Assembly: GCA_964630925.1 (NCBI GenBank)
Contig: CAZVZK010000126.1
Span: 1-29,837 of the forward strand
Direction of reading: 5' to 3'
Length of the DNA: 29,837 nucleotides
Source of the DNA: RGDT01 sp964630925
GTDB taxonomy: Bacteria; Planctomycetota; Planctomycetia; Gemmatales; Gemmataceae
Shown here: piece after piece, positions 7,834 through 14,554 of the stretch
How the letters are laid out: every line of letters starts with the position of its first letter
Position numbering within the stretch: the first letter of the stretch is position 1
Translations under genes and position numbers: made by a program
Notes under the pieces: model-generated
What the model was told of the DNA's origin: nothing
Database searches by the model: none
The model's input: only the letters and a program-made list of their open reading frames with translations

Positions 7834-8115
7834 ATGCCGCTGTACGTGTATCAGGTCGTCGAGGAGTCGGGCGAGGGCGAGGTGTTCGAGGTGCTGCAAG
7901 GCATGAGCGAGCCGGCCCTGACGCACCACCCGGAGAACGGCAAGCCCGTCGTCCGGCTGATCGCCGCGCCGAACACCATGCGCAAGATGGCCCCCGGTAA
8001 CCTTTCGGATTCGCGTCTGGAGAAGCTCGGATTCACGAAGTACCAGAAGGCCGGCGGGGGCAAGTACGAGAAGACCGCCGGCTCCGGCCCCGACCTGATC
8101 AGCAAGGACGGGTGA
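7834..8115 (+). CDS. FmdB-like small protein lacking the zinc-ribbon cysteines
   Basis: This is a 93-residue protein. The N-terminus MPLYVYQ...FEVLQGMSEPALTHHPENGKPVVRLIAAPN follows the FmdB/CxxC regulatory family line by line (the family reads MPLYEY..C..CG..FE..Q.MSdppL..CP.CGg.v.Rli), but all four cysteines are gone: the first pair is replaced by VEESG and the second by HPENGK. The rest (LSDSRLEKLGFTKYQKAGGGKYEKTAG) is basic and is a common tail in planctomycete versions. Zinc binding of the usual type is therefore not expected. The ATG at 7834 has GGGAGG 8 nt upstream. A TACAAT at 7807-7812 overlaps the previous stop, but no good -35 is present. DNA-binding or regulatory function is unproven even for the parent family. 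Confidence 0.82.
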   Translation: MPLYVYQVVEESGEGEVFEVLQGMSEPALTHHPENGKPVVRLIAAPNTMRKMAPGNLSDSRLEKLGFTKYQKAGGGKYEKTAGSGPDLISKDG

Positions 8116-8270
8116 AACGGAGGCGGGCCGGTGGCCCGGTGGAGGTCGGGTTGAGCTCGGTTGAGCTCGGCGTCGGCCGAGCGAAGCCCGACGAAGTGCG
8201 CCACGCCCTCCGTCGGGCTTCGCTGACAGGGCGACAGCGGCTCACGTGAAACGGAAGCGGCCCGTGGCCG
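8112..8270. repeat. Intergenic segment with 25-bp direct repeats and inner hairpin
   Basis: The 165-nt gap before the oxygenase gene is structured. Near-identical direct repeats of about 25 nt begin with GTGAAACGGA at 8112 and at 8246. Between them, TTGAGCTCGG occurs twice in tandem (8151-8170) and a perfect 12-bp inverted repeat is present (CGAAGCCCGACG at 8182-8193 with CGTCGGGCTTCG at 8211-8222). The first direct repeat overlaps the FmdB-like stop. No coding sequence is supported here. The stem may end the upstream transcript. Confidence 0.65.
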
Positions 8271-8280
8271 TTCTCTCGGT

Positions 8281-8862
8281 ATGAAGACCACCCTCGGCGA
8301 GAACCTGTTCACGGTTTCGGGCCTGCTGTCGCCGGAGGAGTGCGCCGCATTCATCGAGCGCGGCGAGGCACTCGGTTTCGAGAAGGCCACGGTGAGGACG
8401 CGCTCGGGCCGCGACATGCGGCCCGACATCCGTGACAACGGCCGGGCCGCGTTCACCGACGCGGCGTTGGCGGCGGCGCTTTGGGAGAGGGTGCGCCCGC
8501 TGGTGCCGGCGGTGCTTGAGGGCGGGGCGGCGTCCGGGCTGGACGAGGACTTCCGCTTCTACCGCTACGACCCCGGTCAGCAGTTCAAGGCGCACCGCGA
8601 CGGCGTGGTGAAGAAGCCCGGCGGCCTGCGGTCGCGTCTGACGTGCCTGTTCTACCTCAACGGCGGATTCACCGGCGGCGACACGGTGTTCTACGGGCGG
8701 CTGTTCGACGGCGAGCGTCCGATTGAGGCCGTGGTGACGCCGGCGGCGGGGACGGCGTTGTTCTTCCTGCACGAGTGGCTGCACGAGGGGCGGTTGTTGA
8801 CGGCGGGCCGCAAGTACGTCCTGCGGAGCGACGTGTTCTATCGGTACGACGACGAGGGGTGA
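8281..8862 (+). CDS. 2OG-Fe(II) oxygenase (prolyl-4-hydroxylase-like)
   Basis: This is a 193-residue double-stranded beta-helix oxygenase. The iron ligands are H105-x-D107 (FKAHRDG) and H168 (EWLHEG); K178 or R182 in GRKYVLRSDVFY would bind 2-oxoglutarate. The sequence style (FYRYDPGQQFKAHRDG, LTCLFYLNGGFTGGDTVFY, GTALFF) is that of the P4Hc family, whose members hydroxylate protein or peptide side chains, though small-molecule substrates also occur. The gene stop is directly followed by the GTG start of the ATP-grasp gene with no gap, so the two are almost surely co-translated and may act on the same substrate. The ribosome site for ATG 8281 is weak. Confidence 0.9.
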   Translation: MKTTLGENLFTVSGLLSPEECAAFIERGEALGFEKATVRTRSGRDMRPDIRDNGRAAFTDAALAAALWERVRPLVPAVLEGGAASGLDEDFRFYRYDPGQQFKAHRDGVVKKPGGLRSRLTCLFYLNGGFTGGDTVFYGRLFDGERPIEAVVTPAAGTALFFLHEWLHEGRLLTAGRKYVLRSDVFYRYDDEG

Positions 8863-9687
8863 GTGAGCGTCACCTGGCTGATCGAGGCCGGCGTCTACGG
8901 CGACGAGGCGCAGTCACTGCTGGCGGAGATCCGCCGTCAGGGCATGGCCGCCGAGGTGATCCCGCATCAGGCGCTCAGGAAGGGATTGACGCCCTCCGTG
9001 GGCGGTGTGCCGCTCGGGGCGGATGTGTGCGTGATCGGCTACGGCACTTACCCCTTCACTCAGCAGATATTGATCCATCACCCGTGGCGGCCCGGCGCAT
9101 GGTGTTCCGCCGAGAACCTCGACTGCGAGGCGTACTATCCGCATTTCGCCCGCTTCCTGCTCAACGAGACGCACGAGATCCTGCCCGGCGTCGAGGCGAT
9201 CCGGCAGCGAGATCGGCTTTTCGATGTCTTCGGGCGAGGCGATGAGGTGTTCGCCCGGCCGACGAGCTGCCACAAGCTGTTCGTCGGGCGGCGCATCGGG
9301 CGGGATGCATTCGCGTCGGCCCTCGCCCCGACGCGGTATGACCCGGAGTCGAAGGTCGTCATCGCCGCGCCGAAGCCGCTGGGCCGTGAATGGCGGCTCG
9401 TGGTCACCGACGGGCGCGTCATCGCCGGGAGCCAGTACGCGGTGAATGGTGAGCGTGCCATCGTCGCCGACAGTCCGCGGGAGGTGACGGCGTTCGCGGA
9501 GGCGATGCTCGCCGAAGTGTCCTGGCGGCCCGACCCGGCGTTCATGCTCGACATCGGCGAATCGGAAGGCCGGCTGTGGCTGGTCGAGCTGAACAGCTTC
9601 AGCGGGTCATGGCTCTACGCCTGCGATCTCTCGGCCGTGGTGTCGGAGGTGGGCGCTTTGGCCGGCCGGTGCGTTCTCGCCGGCTGA
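8863..9687 (+). CDS. ATP-grasp domain protein (R2K/DUF4343-like)
   Basis: This is a 274-residue protein. The first 115 residues form a pre-ATP-grasp alpha/beta region (VTWLIEAGVYGDEAQSLLAEI, ADVCVIGYGTYPF, AWCSAENLDCEAYYP). Then come the ATP-grasp hallmarks FARPTSCHKLFVGR (about 130-143), GREWRLVVTDGRVIAG (174-189), AFMLDIGE (226-233) and the metal/phosphate motif LWLVELNSFSGSW (238-250). The EWR and ELN motifs point to the R2K (CDC123-related, DUF4343) clade, for which a peptide or protein ligase role has been predicted; that assignment is by eye. The GTG start at 8863 abuts the oxygenase stop (TGA at 8860-8862), and GACGAGGGG just before can act as ribosome site. Confidence 0.82.
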   Translation: MSVTWLIEAGVYGDEAQSLLAEIRRQGMAAEVIPHQALRKGLTPSVGGVPLGADVCVIGYGTYPFTQQILIHHPWRPGAWCSAENLDCEAYYPHFARFLLNETHEILPGVEAIRQRDRLFDVFGRGDEVFARPTSCHKLFVGRRIGRDAFASALAPTRYDPESKVVIAAPKPLGREWRLVVTDGRVIAGSQYAVNGERAIVADSPREVTAFAEAMLAEVSWRPDPAFMLDIGESEGRLWLVELNSFSGSWLYACDLSAVVSEVGALAGRCVLAG

Positions 9688-9704
9688 CGGCGGCGAGCAC
9701 GCCG

Positions 9705-10160
9705 TCAGGTGGCCGGCCTGGAGCGGAGGCGTTCCTCCAGGGATTTGGCCAGGGCGGCGAGGTCCGCGGGGGGGGCGTTTCAACAATTCGTCACGCGGCG
9801 TCGCCGGGTCGCCCAGCAGGGATTGGGCGACCCCGATCTTCCCGAGGATCTCGCCCCTCGCCTCGCCCTTCGCGAGCCCCTCGTCGTGGGCGTGGATCTT
9901 GGAGAGGCGTTCGCTGGCGGCGTCGGCGCGTGCCTTGAACTCGTCCAGGTACCGCTGGTACTCGGGGTCGTCGAAGCTCATCCTCACGAGGACCTCCATC
10001 GCTTGGCGTATCTCGGGCGGGGGGCAGCCGCTCGTGGTCCATCTCGCAGGGGTGTTTCAGGAAGAAGCACCACCGCTCTCGGGCCGTCCGCAAGCCCTCG
10101 GCCTTCAGTTCGAACTTCGGCAGCTCGATGACGTGGACGCAGGACGCCCCGCTCTCAAGG
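9705..10160 (-). pseudogene. Remnant of Rpn-family PD-(D/E)XK nuclease/putative transposase, two frameshifts, 5' end lost
   Basis: Three minus-strand frames join into one recognisable C-terminal part of the Rpn (recombination-promoting nuclease/putative transposase) family common in planctomycetes. They run: VHVIELPKFELKAEGL...ERWCFFLKH, then PEIRQAMEVLVRMSFDDPEYQRYLDEFKARADAASERL...GEARGEILGKIGVAQSLLGDP, then ADLAALAKSLEERLRSRPAT and a stop at 9705-9707. The first switch falls in a run of six G on the plus strand (10019-10024), the second in a run of eight G (9768-9775). The N-terminal nuclease core is absent: similarity ends at about 10160, where an inverted-repeat element begins. It is probably non-functional. 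The homopolymer position means one or both shifts could be read errors, but the missing 5' part remains. Confidence 0.75.
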
Positions 10161-10260
10161 GCGGTTCTGAAAACCCAAGCCCCGTGAACGGGGCTCAAAA
10201 CAGGGTATCCTTGGTTTCAGCCCGGTTCACCGGGCTTAGGTTTTTAGACCGGCCCTTGAG
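10154..10260. repeat. 107-bp element made of two 49-nt imperfect inverted repeats with inner palindromes
   Basis: The sequence from 10154 (CTCAAGGGCGGTTCTGAAAA) is matched, with about 85% identity, by the reverse complement of 10212-10260. Each arm carries its own palindrome: AGCCCCGTGAACGGGGCT (10179-10196) in the left arm and AGCCCGGTTCACCGGGCT (10219-10236) in the right. A 9-nt centre joins the arms. It lies between the broken nuclease remnant and the 3' end of dapF and has no coding potential. The form is that of a REP/BIME-like or MITE-like element. Confidence 0.75.
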
Positions 10261-10274
10261 GGCGGGGCCGGTTC

Positions 10275-11144
10275 TCAGGCCGGCCACTCGCCCGTGAACA
10301 CCTCCGTCGCCGGCCCCGTCATGAAGACGTGGTTGTCGTCCGCGCTCCACTCCAGCCGCAGGTCGCCGCCCGGCAGGTGCGCCAGTAACTTGCGCCCCGT
10401 ACGGCCCGTCAGCACGCCGGCCACCGCCACCGCGCACGCCCCCGTGCCGCACGCCATGGTGATCCCACTCCCGCGTTCCCACGTCCGCATGATCGCCTCG
10501 TCCTTGGAGACGACCTGCACGAAGTGGACGTTGATCTTGCGAGGGAAGCAGGGCAGCGTCTCGATCACCGGGCCGCAGGATTCCAGCTTCACCTTGCTCA
10601 CGTCGTCGCAGTAGATGACGGCGTGCGGGTTACCCATCGACACGCACGTCAGCCGGCGGTCCACGCCGGCGCCGGCGAACCAGTTGTCGGGGAGCGACCC
10701 CTCGAACGGCAGCGGCTCATCGACGACGCGCGGCCCCGGCCACCCCGCCGGGATGCGCGTCGCCTCCAGGATCGGCTCGCCCATGTCCACGCGCACCGAC
10801 TCGACCTTGCCGGCCTTCACCGTCAGGTGCAGCGTCAGCACGCCGCGGCCCGTCTCGATCTTCAGCGGGTTGTTGGCCGACAGCCCGTGGTCGTGGACGA
10901 GCTTCGCCACGCAGCGGACGCCGTTGCCGCACATCTCCGACTCCGAGCCGTCGGCGTTGAACATGCGCATCCTCGCGTCGGCGATGTTCGACTTGCAGAC
11001 GAGGATGAGGCCGTCGCTGCCGACCCCGAAGTGGCGATCACTGATGAGCCTGCTGAGCGCGGCGGGGTCAGCCGGCTCGGGCTGGCGGAAGCAATCGACG
11101 TACACGTAGTCGTTGCCGATCCCGTGCATTTTCACGAATCGCAT
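10275..11144 (-). CDS. dapF: Diaminopimelate epimerase
   Basis: This is a 289-residue enzyme that converts LL- to meso-diaminopimelate in the lysine and peptidoglycan pathway, in the cytoplasm. The two catalytic cysteines are present: C72 in MCGNGVRC and C232 in ACGTGACA. Other family motifs are the N-terminal KMHGIGNDYVYVD, VGSDGLILV, FNADGSESE, MGNPHAV and RTWERGSGITMACGTG. Length is normal. The ATG at 11144 starts at the conserved MRFVKMHG. It is the last gene of the minus-strand group guaA, two small secreted-protein genes, dapF, with a 52-nt gap containing a hairpin before it. Confidence 0.97.
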   Translation of the reverse strand: MRFVKMHGIGNDYVYVDCFRQPEPADPAALSRLISDRHFGVGSDGLILVCKSNIADARMRMFNADGSESEMCGNGVRCVAKLVHDHGLSANNPLKIETGRGVLTLHLTVKAGKVESVRVDMGEPILEATRIPAGWPGPRVVDEPLPFEGSLPDNWFAGAGVDRRLTCVSMGNPHAVIYCDDVSKVKLESCGPVIETLPCFPRKINVHFVQVVSKDEAIMRTWERGSGITMACGTGACAVAVAGVLTGRTGRKLLAHLPGGDLRLEWSADDNHVFMTGPATEVFTGEWPA

Positions 11145-11168
11145 GGCGTCTGCTCGCTGTAATGTTCT

Positions 11169-11188
11169 CCGGGGGCGTCAGCCCCCGG
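11169..11188. terminator. GC palindrome between secreted-protein gene and dapF
   Basis: CCGGGGGC (11169-11176), loop GTCA, GCCCCCGG (11181-11188). It sits in the 52-nt gap after the stop of the gene at 11197-11580 (minus strand). There is no T run. It may reduce read-through into dapF, or be one of the short GGGGGC/GCCCCC palindromes that recur in this window (compare 3042-3057 and 28620-28638). Confidence 0.4.
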
Positions 11189-11196
11189 CTCGCCCG

Positions 11197-11580
11197 CTAC
11201 TTCAGCTTCTCGACCCCGTCCTTGTTGTAGATCACCACCATCGGGCCGACGGCCGGCTTGACGACCCACATCCGCACCTCGTCCTTCTCCTTGACCGGGT
11301 GCAACTGCCCGTGGGCGTACTTCAGCGGCGGCATCGTGGGCACCTTGGTGACCGCCTCCCAGGTGACCTCGATCACGTCGCCCGCCTTGACGCCCTTGCC
11401 CTTCTCGACCTTGGCCACCTTCACGCGTGCCGTGAAGGTCGTCTTCTCGCCGTCCTCGGACCACTTCCGCGGCGTCTTCGTCAGTTTCTCGATGGCGCCC
11501 GTGACGACGAGGTCCGCCGCGTCGCGCGGCTGCGGCGGGAGGTCGGGCGCGAGGATCGCCAGCAACGTCAGTGTGAGCAT
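11197..11580 (-). CDS. Small exported protein, paralogue of the preceding gene, function unknown
   Basis: This is a 127-residue protein starting at ATG 11580, which overlaps the stop of the upstream gene (TGATG), so translation is coupled. The N-terminus is hydrophobic (MLTLTLLAILAPDLPP) and looks like a short signal peptide. The rest is similar along its length to the upstream gene: LVVTGAIEKLTKT, FTARVKVAKVEKGKGVKAGDVIEVTW, KEKDEVRMWVV, and the shared C-terminal VIYNKDGVEKLK. It is predicted to be a small beta-rich domain. I do not recognise a named family. Confidence 0.85.
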   Translation of the reverse strand: MLTLTLLAILAPDLPPQPRDAADLVVTGAIEKLTKTPRKWSEDGEKTTFTARVKVAKVEKGKGVKAGDVIEVTWEAVTKVPTMPPLKYAHGQLHPVKEKDEVRMWVVKPAVGPMVVIYNKDGVEKLK

Positions 11581-11978
11581 CACTTCTTCACCTTCTCGAT
11601 GCCATCCTTGTTGTAGATCACCGCCCACGGGGCCTTGCCGTCGCCCATCAGCCAGAACGTCGCCTCGTCCTTCTCCTTGATCTCGTGCTTCTGCCCGTAG
11701 GCGCCCGGCAGCGGCCTCGTCGGCGACTTCGTGACGTGGAACCACGTCGCCTCGATCGTGTCGCCTACCTTGGCGTCGCCCTTCTCCACGCCCGTCACCT
11801 TGATCTTCACCTTGTAACTCGTCCGCTCGCCGTCGCCGCCGAACTTCGACATCTCTGCGGTGAGCTTCTCGACGGTGCACTTGACGACGAGCTGGGCGTC
11901 CTTGCGGAATTGCGGCGGACGCTCCGCCAGCGCCGGCAGCGCCAGCACGCAGACGATCAACAAGGCGGCCTTCCTCAT
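11580..11978 (-). CDS. Small exported protein, tandem paralogue, function unknown
   Basis: This is a 132-residue protein with a clear signal peptide (MRKAALLIVCVLALPALA|E). The mature part reads LVVKCTVEKLTAE, SYKVKIKVTGVEKGDAKVGDTIEATWF, KEKDEATFWLMGDG and VIYNKDGIEKVKK, in parallel with the next gene, so the pair arose by tandem duplication. It starts only 6 nt after the guaA stop and must share its transcript. Alternating hydrophobic residues suggest a beta sandwich. The role is unknown; export contrasts with the cytoplasmic enzymes on either side. Confidence 0.87.
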   Translation of the reverse strand: MRKAALLIVCVLALPALAERPPQFRKDAQLVVKCTVEKLTAEMSKFGGDGERTSYKVKIKVTGVEKGDAKVGDTIEATWFHVTKSPTRPLPGAYGQKHEIKEKDEATFWLMGDGKAPWAVIYNKDGIEKVKK

Positions 11979-11984
11979 ATGCGG

Positions 11985-13529
11985 TCACTCCCATTCGATG
12001 GTGGCGGGCGGCTTGCTGGAGATATCGTACACGACGCGGTTCACCCCCGACACCTCGTTGATGATCCGCGTCGAGACCTTCGCCAGCAATTCATACGGCA
12101 GGTGCGACCAGTCCGCCGTCATGAAGTCATCCGTGTTGACGGAGCGGATGGCGACGGCGTTCTCATACGTCCGCCCGTCACCCATGACGCCCACCGACTG
12201 CACCGGCAGCAGCACGACGAACGCCTGCGAGGTCTTGCGGTACCACCCCGAGGACTTCAATTCATCGAGGAGGATGGCGTCGGCCTGACGCAGCACGCTC
12301 AGGCGAGGCTCGCTCACCGGGCCGAGGACGCGGACGGCCAGGCCGGGGCCGGGGAACGGGTGCCGGTACACCAGCGACTCCGGCAGGCCCAGCTCCAGCC
12401 CCAGGCGGCGCACCTCGTCCTTGAACAGGTCACGAAGAGGCTCGATGAGCTTCAGGCCCATCTTCTCCGGCAGCCCGCCGACGTTGTGGTGCAGCTTGAT
12501 GTTGGCCGCGGGCCCGTCGGCGGCCCCACCGGACTCGATCACGTCGGGGTAGAGGGTGCCCTGGGCGAGGTACTTCACGCCGTCGATGCCCTTGCGTTCG
12601 TCCTCGAACACGTCGATGAAGACGTGGCCGATGCGGCGGCGCTTCTCCTGCGGATCGCTCACGCCGGCCAGGGCGGTCAGGAATCGCTCCCGCGCATCGA
12701 CGACGTGGAGGTCGGCCTTGAAGGCGTCGGCGAAGGTGCGTTTGACGGCGTCCACCTCGCCGGAGCGGAGCAGGCCGTTATCGACGAAGATGCACGCGAC
12801 CTGGGGGCCGACGGCGCGGACGAGCAGCGCCGCGGCCACCGAGGAATCGACGCCGCCCGACAGGCCGCAGATGACGCGGTCGTCGCCGATCTTGTCGCGC
12901 AGCTCGTTGACGGTGCGTTCGAGGAAGCTGCTCATCTTCCAGGATCCGTGGCAGCCGCACACGCCGAGGAGGAAATTGCGGAGGATGGCGCCGCCCTGCG
13001 GGGTGTGCGTCACCTCCGGGTGGAACTGCAGCCCGAAGATGGGCCGCGACTCGTGGCGGACGGCCGCGACGGGGCAGGTGTCGGTCTCGGCGAGGGCGAC
13101 GAAGCCGTTGGCGGCCTTGACCTGGTCGCCGTGGCTCATCCACACGACCATCTCGGCGGGGACGCCGGCGAAGAGGCCGGCGGCCTCGCGGACGCGGACG
13201 ACGGCGCGGCCGAATTCGCGGTGCGTTCCGGGCTTCACCTCGCCGCCGAGGAGGTGGCAGGCGAGCTGCATGCCGTAGCAGATGCCGAGGACGGGGATGC
13301 CGAGGCCGAAGATCGCGGGGTCGCAGTGGGGCGCGCCCTTCTCGTACACGCTGGCGGGGCCGCCCGAGAGGATCAGGCCCCTGGGCGCAAGCTCGGCGAT
13401 GCGTGAGGCGGGCAGGTCGTGCCGGACGATCTGGCAGAAGACGTTCTGTTCGCGCACACGCCGGGCGATGAGCTGGGCGTACTGCGACCCGAAATCGAGG
13501 ACGAGGACGGTCTCATTCTCTGCCGCCAT
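11985..13529 (-). CDS. guaA: GMP synthase (glutamine-hydrolysing)
   Basis: This is a 514-residue two-domain enzyme making GMP from XMP, ATP and glutamine. The class I glutaminase domain (about 7-190) has the nucleophile C84 (GICYGMQ) and the H170/E172 pair (FGLQFHPEVTHT). The ATP-pyrophosphatase domain has the P-loop LSGGVDSSV at 223-231. The dimerisation domain ends in the conserved RVVYDISSKPPATIEWE. The length matches the family. The start MAAENETVLVLDFGSQYAQL fits homologues. The gene lies downstream of proC across a long hairpin repeat (13547-13633) and upstream of the two small exported-protein genes. Confidence 0.98.
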   Translation of the reverse strand: MAAENETVLVLDFGSQYAQLIARRVREQNVFCQIVRHDLPASRIAELAPRGLILSGGPASVYEKGAPHCDPAIFGLGIPVLGICYGMQLACHLLGGEVKPGTHREFGRAVVRVREAAGLFAGVPAEMVVWMSHGDQVKAANGFVALAETDTCPVAAVRHESRPIFGLQFHPEVTHTPQGGAILRNFLLGVCGCHGSWKMSSFLERTVNELRDKIGDDRVICGLSGGVDSSVAAALLVRAVGPQVACIFVDNGLLRSGEVDAVKRTFADAFKADLHVVDARERFLTALAGVSDPQEKRRRIGHVFIDVFEDERKGIDGVKYLAQGTLYPDVIESGGAADGPAANIKLHHNVGGLPEKMGLKLIEPLRDLFKDEVRRLGLELGLPESLVYRHPFPGPGLAVRVLGPVSEPRLSVLRQADAILLDELKSSGWYRKTSQAFVVLLPVQSVGVMGDGRTYENAVAIRSVNTDDFMTADWSHLPYELLAKVSTRIINEVSGVNRVVYDISSKPPATIEWE

Positions 13530-13546
13530 GACAACACCCCCTCCTC

Positions 13547-13633
13547 GGAGGGATGAGGGATGAGGGATGAGGGATGAAAGGAAAACCAGTTCTTCCTTTC
13601 ATCCCTCATCCCTCATCCCTCATCCCTCATCCC
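13547..13633. repeat. Inverted tandem microrepeat element B (heptamer GGGATGA / TCATCCC)
   Basis: Four exact GGGATGA units (13550-13577) are followed by AAGGAA, a 9-nt loop, and the exact complement ending in five TCATCCC units (13599-13633). Positions 13548-13583 pair with 13593-13628 without a mismatch, a 36-bp stem. The proC stop (TGA, complement of 13627-13629) lies inside the last unit. On the minus strand the element sits between proC and guaA, so it could end the proC transcript or form a very stable RNA stem. Confidence 0.9.
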
Positions 13634-14448
13634 TTCTCCGAATCCCTTCCCAACTCCGTGGCCCGCAGCGCCGCCGCCTCGACGGCGTCCATGACGGCGC
13701 CACGCACGGCCCCGCGTTCCAGCTCGTGAAGCCCCGCGATGGTCGTCCCGCCGGGGCTCGTCACCTGGTCCTTCAGCGCCCCCGGATGCAGGCCGGTCTC
13801 CAGCACCATCTTCGCGGCGCCCAGCACCGTCTGGGCGGCGAGGAGGGTGGCGGCCTCGCGTGGGAGGCCGGCGCGGACGCCGCCGTCGGATAGGGCTTCG
13901 ATGAAGAGGTACACGAACGCCGGCCCGCTGCCCGACAGGCCGGTGACGGCGTCGAGCAGCGGCTCGGGCACGCGGACACTCTTGCCGACGGCGTCGAGGA
14001 GCGTCTGCACGAGGGCGGCGTCCTCCGCCGTGGCGTGCGGGCCGGGGGTGTAACCGGAGGCGCTGGCGCCGACGAGGCAGGGGGTGTTGGGCATGACGCG
14101 GACGGTGCGTGTCCGCTCGCCCAGCCAGCCGGCGATCTGCCGCAGCGTGACCCCCGCGGCGATGGAGACGACCAGGGGGCGGCGTTCGGCGACGAGGGGG
14201 GCGATCTCGCGGCACAGGGCGGCCATGCTCTGTGGCTTCACGGACAGGACGAGGAGGGACGCCTCACGGGCGACGCCCAGGTTGTCGGCGCCGGCGACGA
14301 CGCCCGTGGCCTGCTGGAAGGCGTCGCGGGAGGAGGGGAGGGGGTCGGAGGCGGAGATGTCGGCGTGGTGGCCCCAGGCGCGGGCGAGGGCGGAGGCCAT
14401 GCGGCCCGCGCCGAGGAAACCGATGCGCCTGCCTCCGTCCGCCATCAT
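13627..14448 (-). CDS. proC: Pyrroline-5-carboxylate reductase
   Basis: This is a 273-residue NAD(P)H-dependent enzyme that makes proline from pyrroline-5-carboxylate. The N-terminal Rossmann motif is GFLGAGRMASALARA (10-24). The middle has LSVKPQ, SIAAGVTL and RVMPNTPCLVGASASGY. The C-terminal helical dimer domain carries the signature VTGLSGSGPAFVYLFIEAL, with DQVTSPGGTTIAGLHELE near the end. The length fits. Two ATGs stand in a row (14448 and 14445), and the ribosome site (GGGACG) is weak. Its stop codon lies inside repeat element B. Confidence 0.97.
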   Translation of the reverse strand: MMADGGRRIGFLGAGRMASALARAWGHHADISASDPLPSSRDAFQQATGVVAGADNLGVAREASLLVLSVKPQSMAALCREIAPLVAERRPLVVSIAAGVTLRQIAGWLGERTRTVRVMPNTPCLVGASASGYTPGPHATAEDAALVQTLLDAVGKSVRVPEPLLDAVTGLSGSGPAFVYLFIEALSDGGVRAGLPREAATLLAAQTVLGAAKMVLETGLHPGALKDQVTSPGGTTIAGLHELERGAVRGAVMDAVEAAALRATELGRDSEKG

Positions 14449-14523
14449 GCGTCCCAGGGGAAAAAAGCATCATACACCGCGAGGGGAGCGGAGGAAAGGG
14501 GATGACACGGAAACGGGCTTGAC

Positions 14524-14550
14524 GCGCACACCCCATCCGGGGTGTGATGC
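14524..14550. promoter_or_regulatory. Palindrome upstream of the E2-like gene
   Basis: CACACCCC (14527-14534), loop ATCC, GGGGTGTG (14539-14546), just 9 nt before the ATG at 14555. It could be an operator or an RNA stem that hides the ribosome site; no consensus ribosome site is seen between it and the start. Position and perfect symmetry are the only evidence. Confidence 0.4.
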
Positions 14551-14554
14551 GCGA

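Noticed and set aside
14084..14554. Long N-terminal extension of the E2-like gene
   Set aside because: It runs antisense to proC and has no conserved motif; the E2-like similarity begins at the ATG at 14555.
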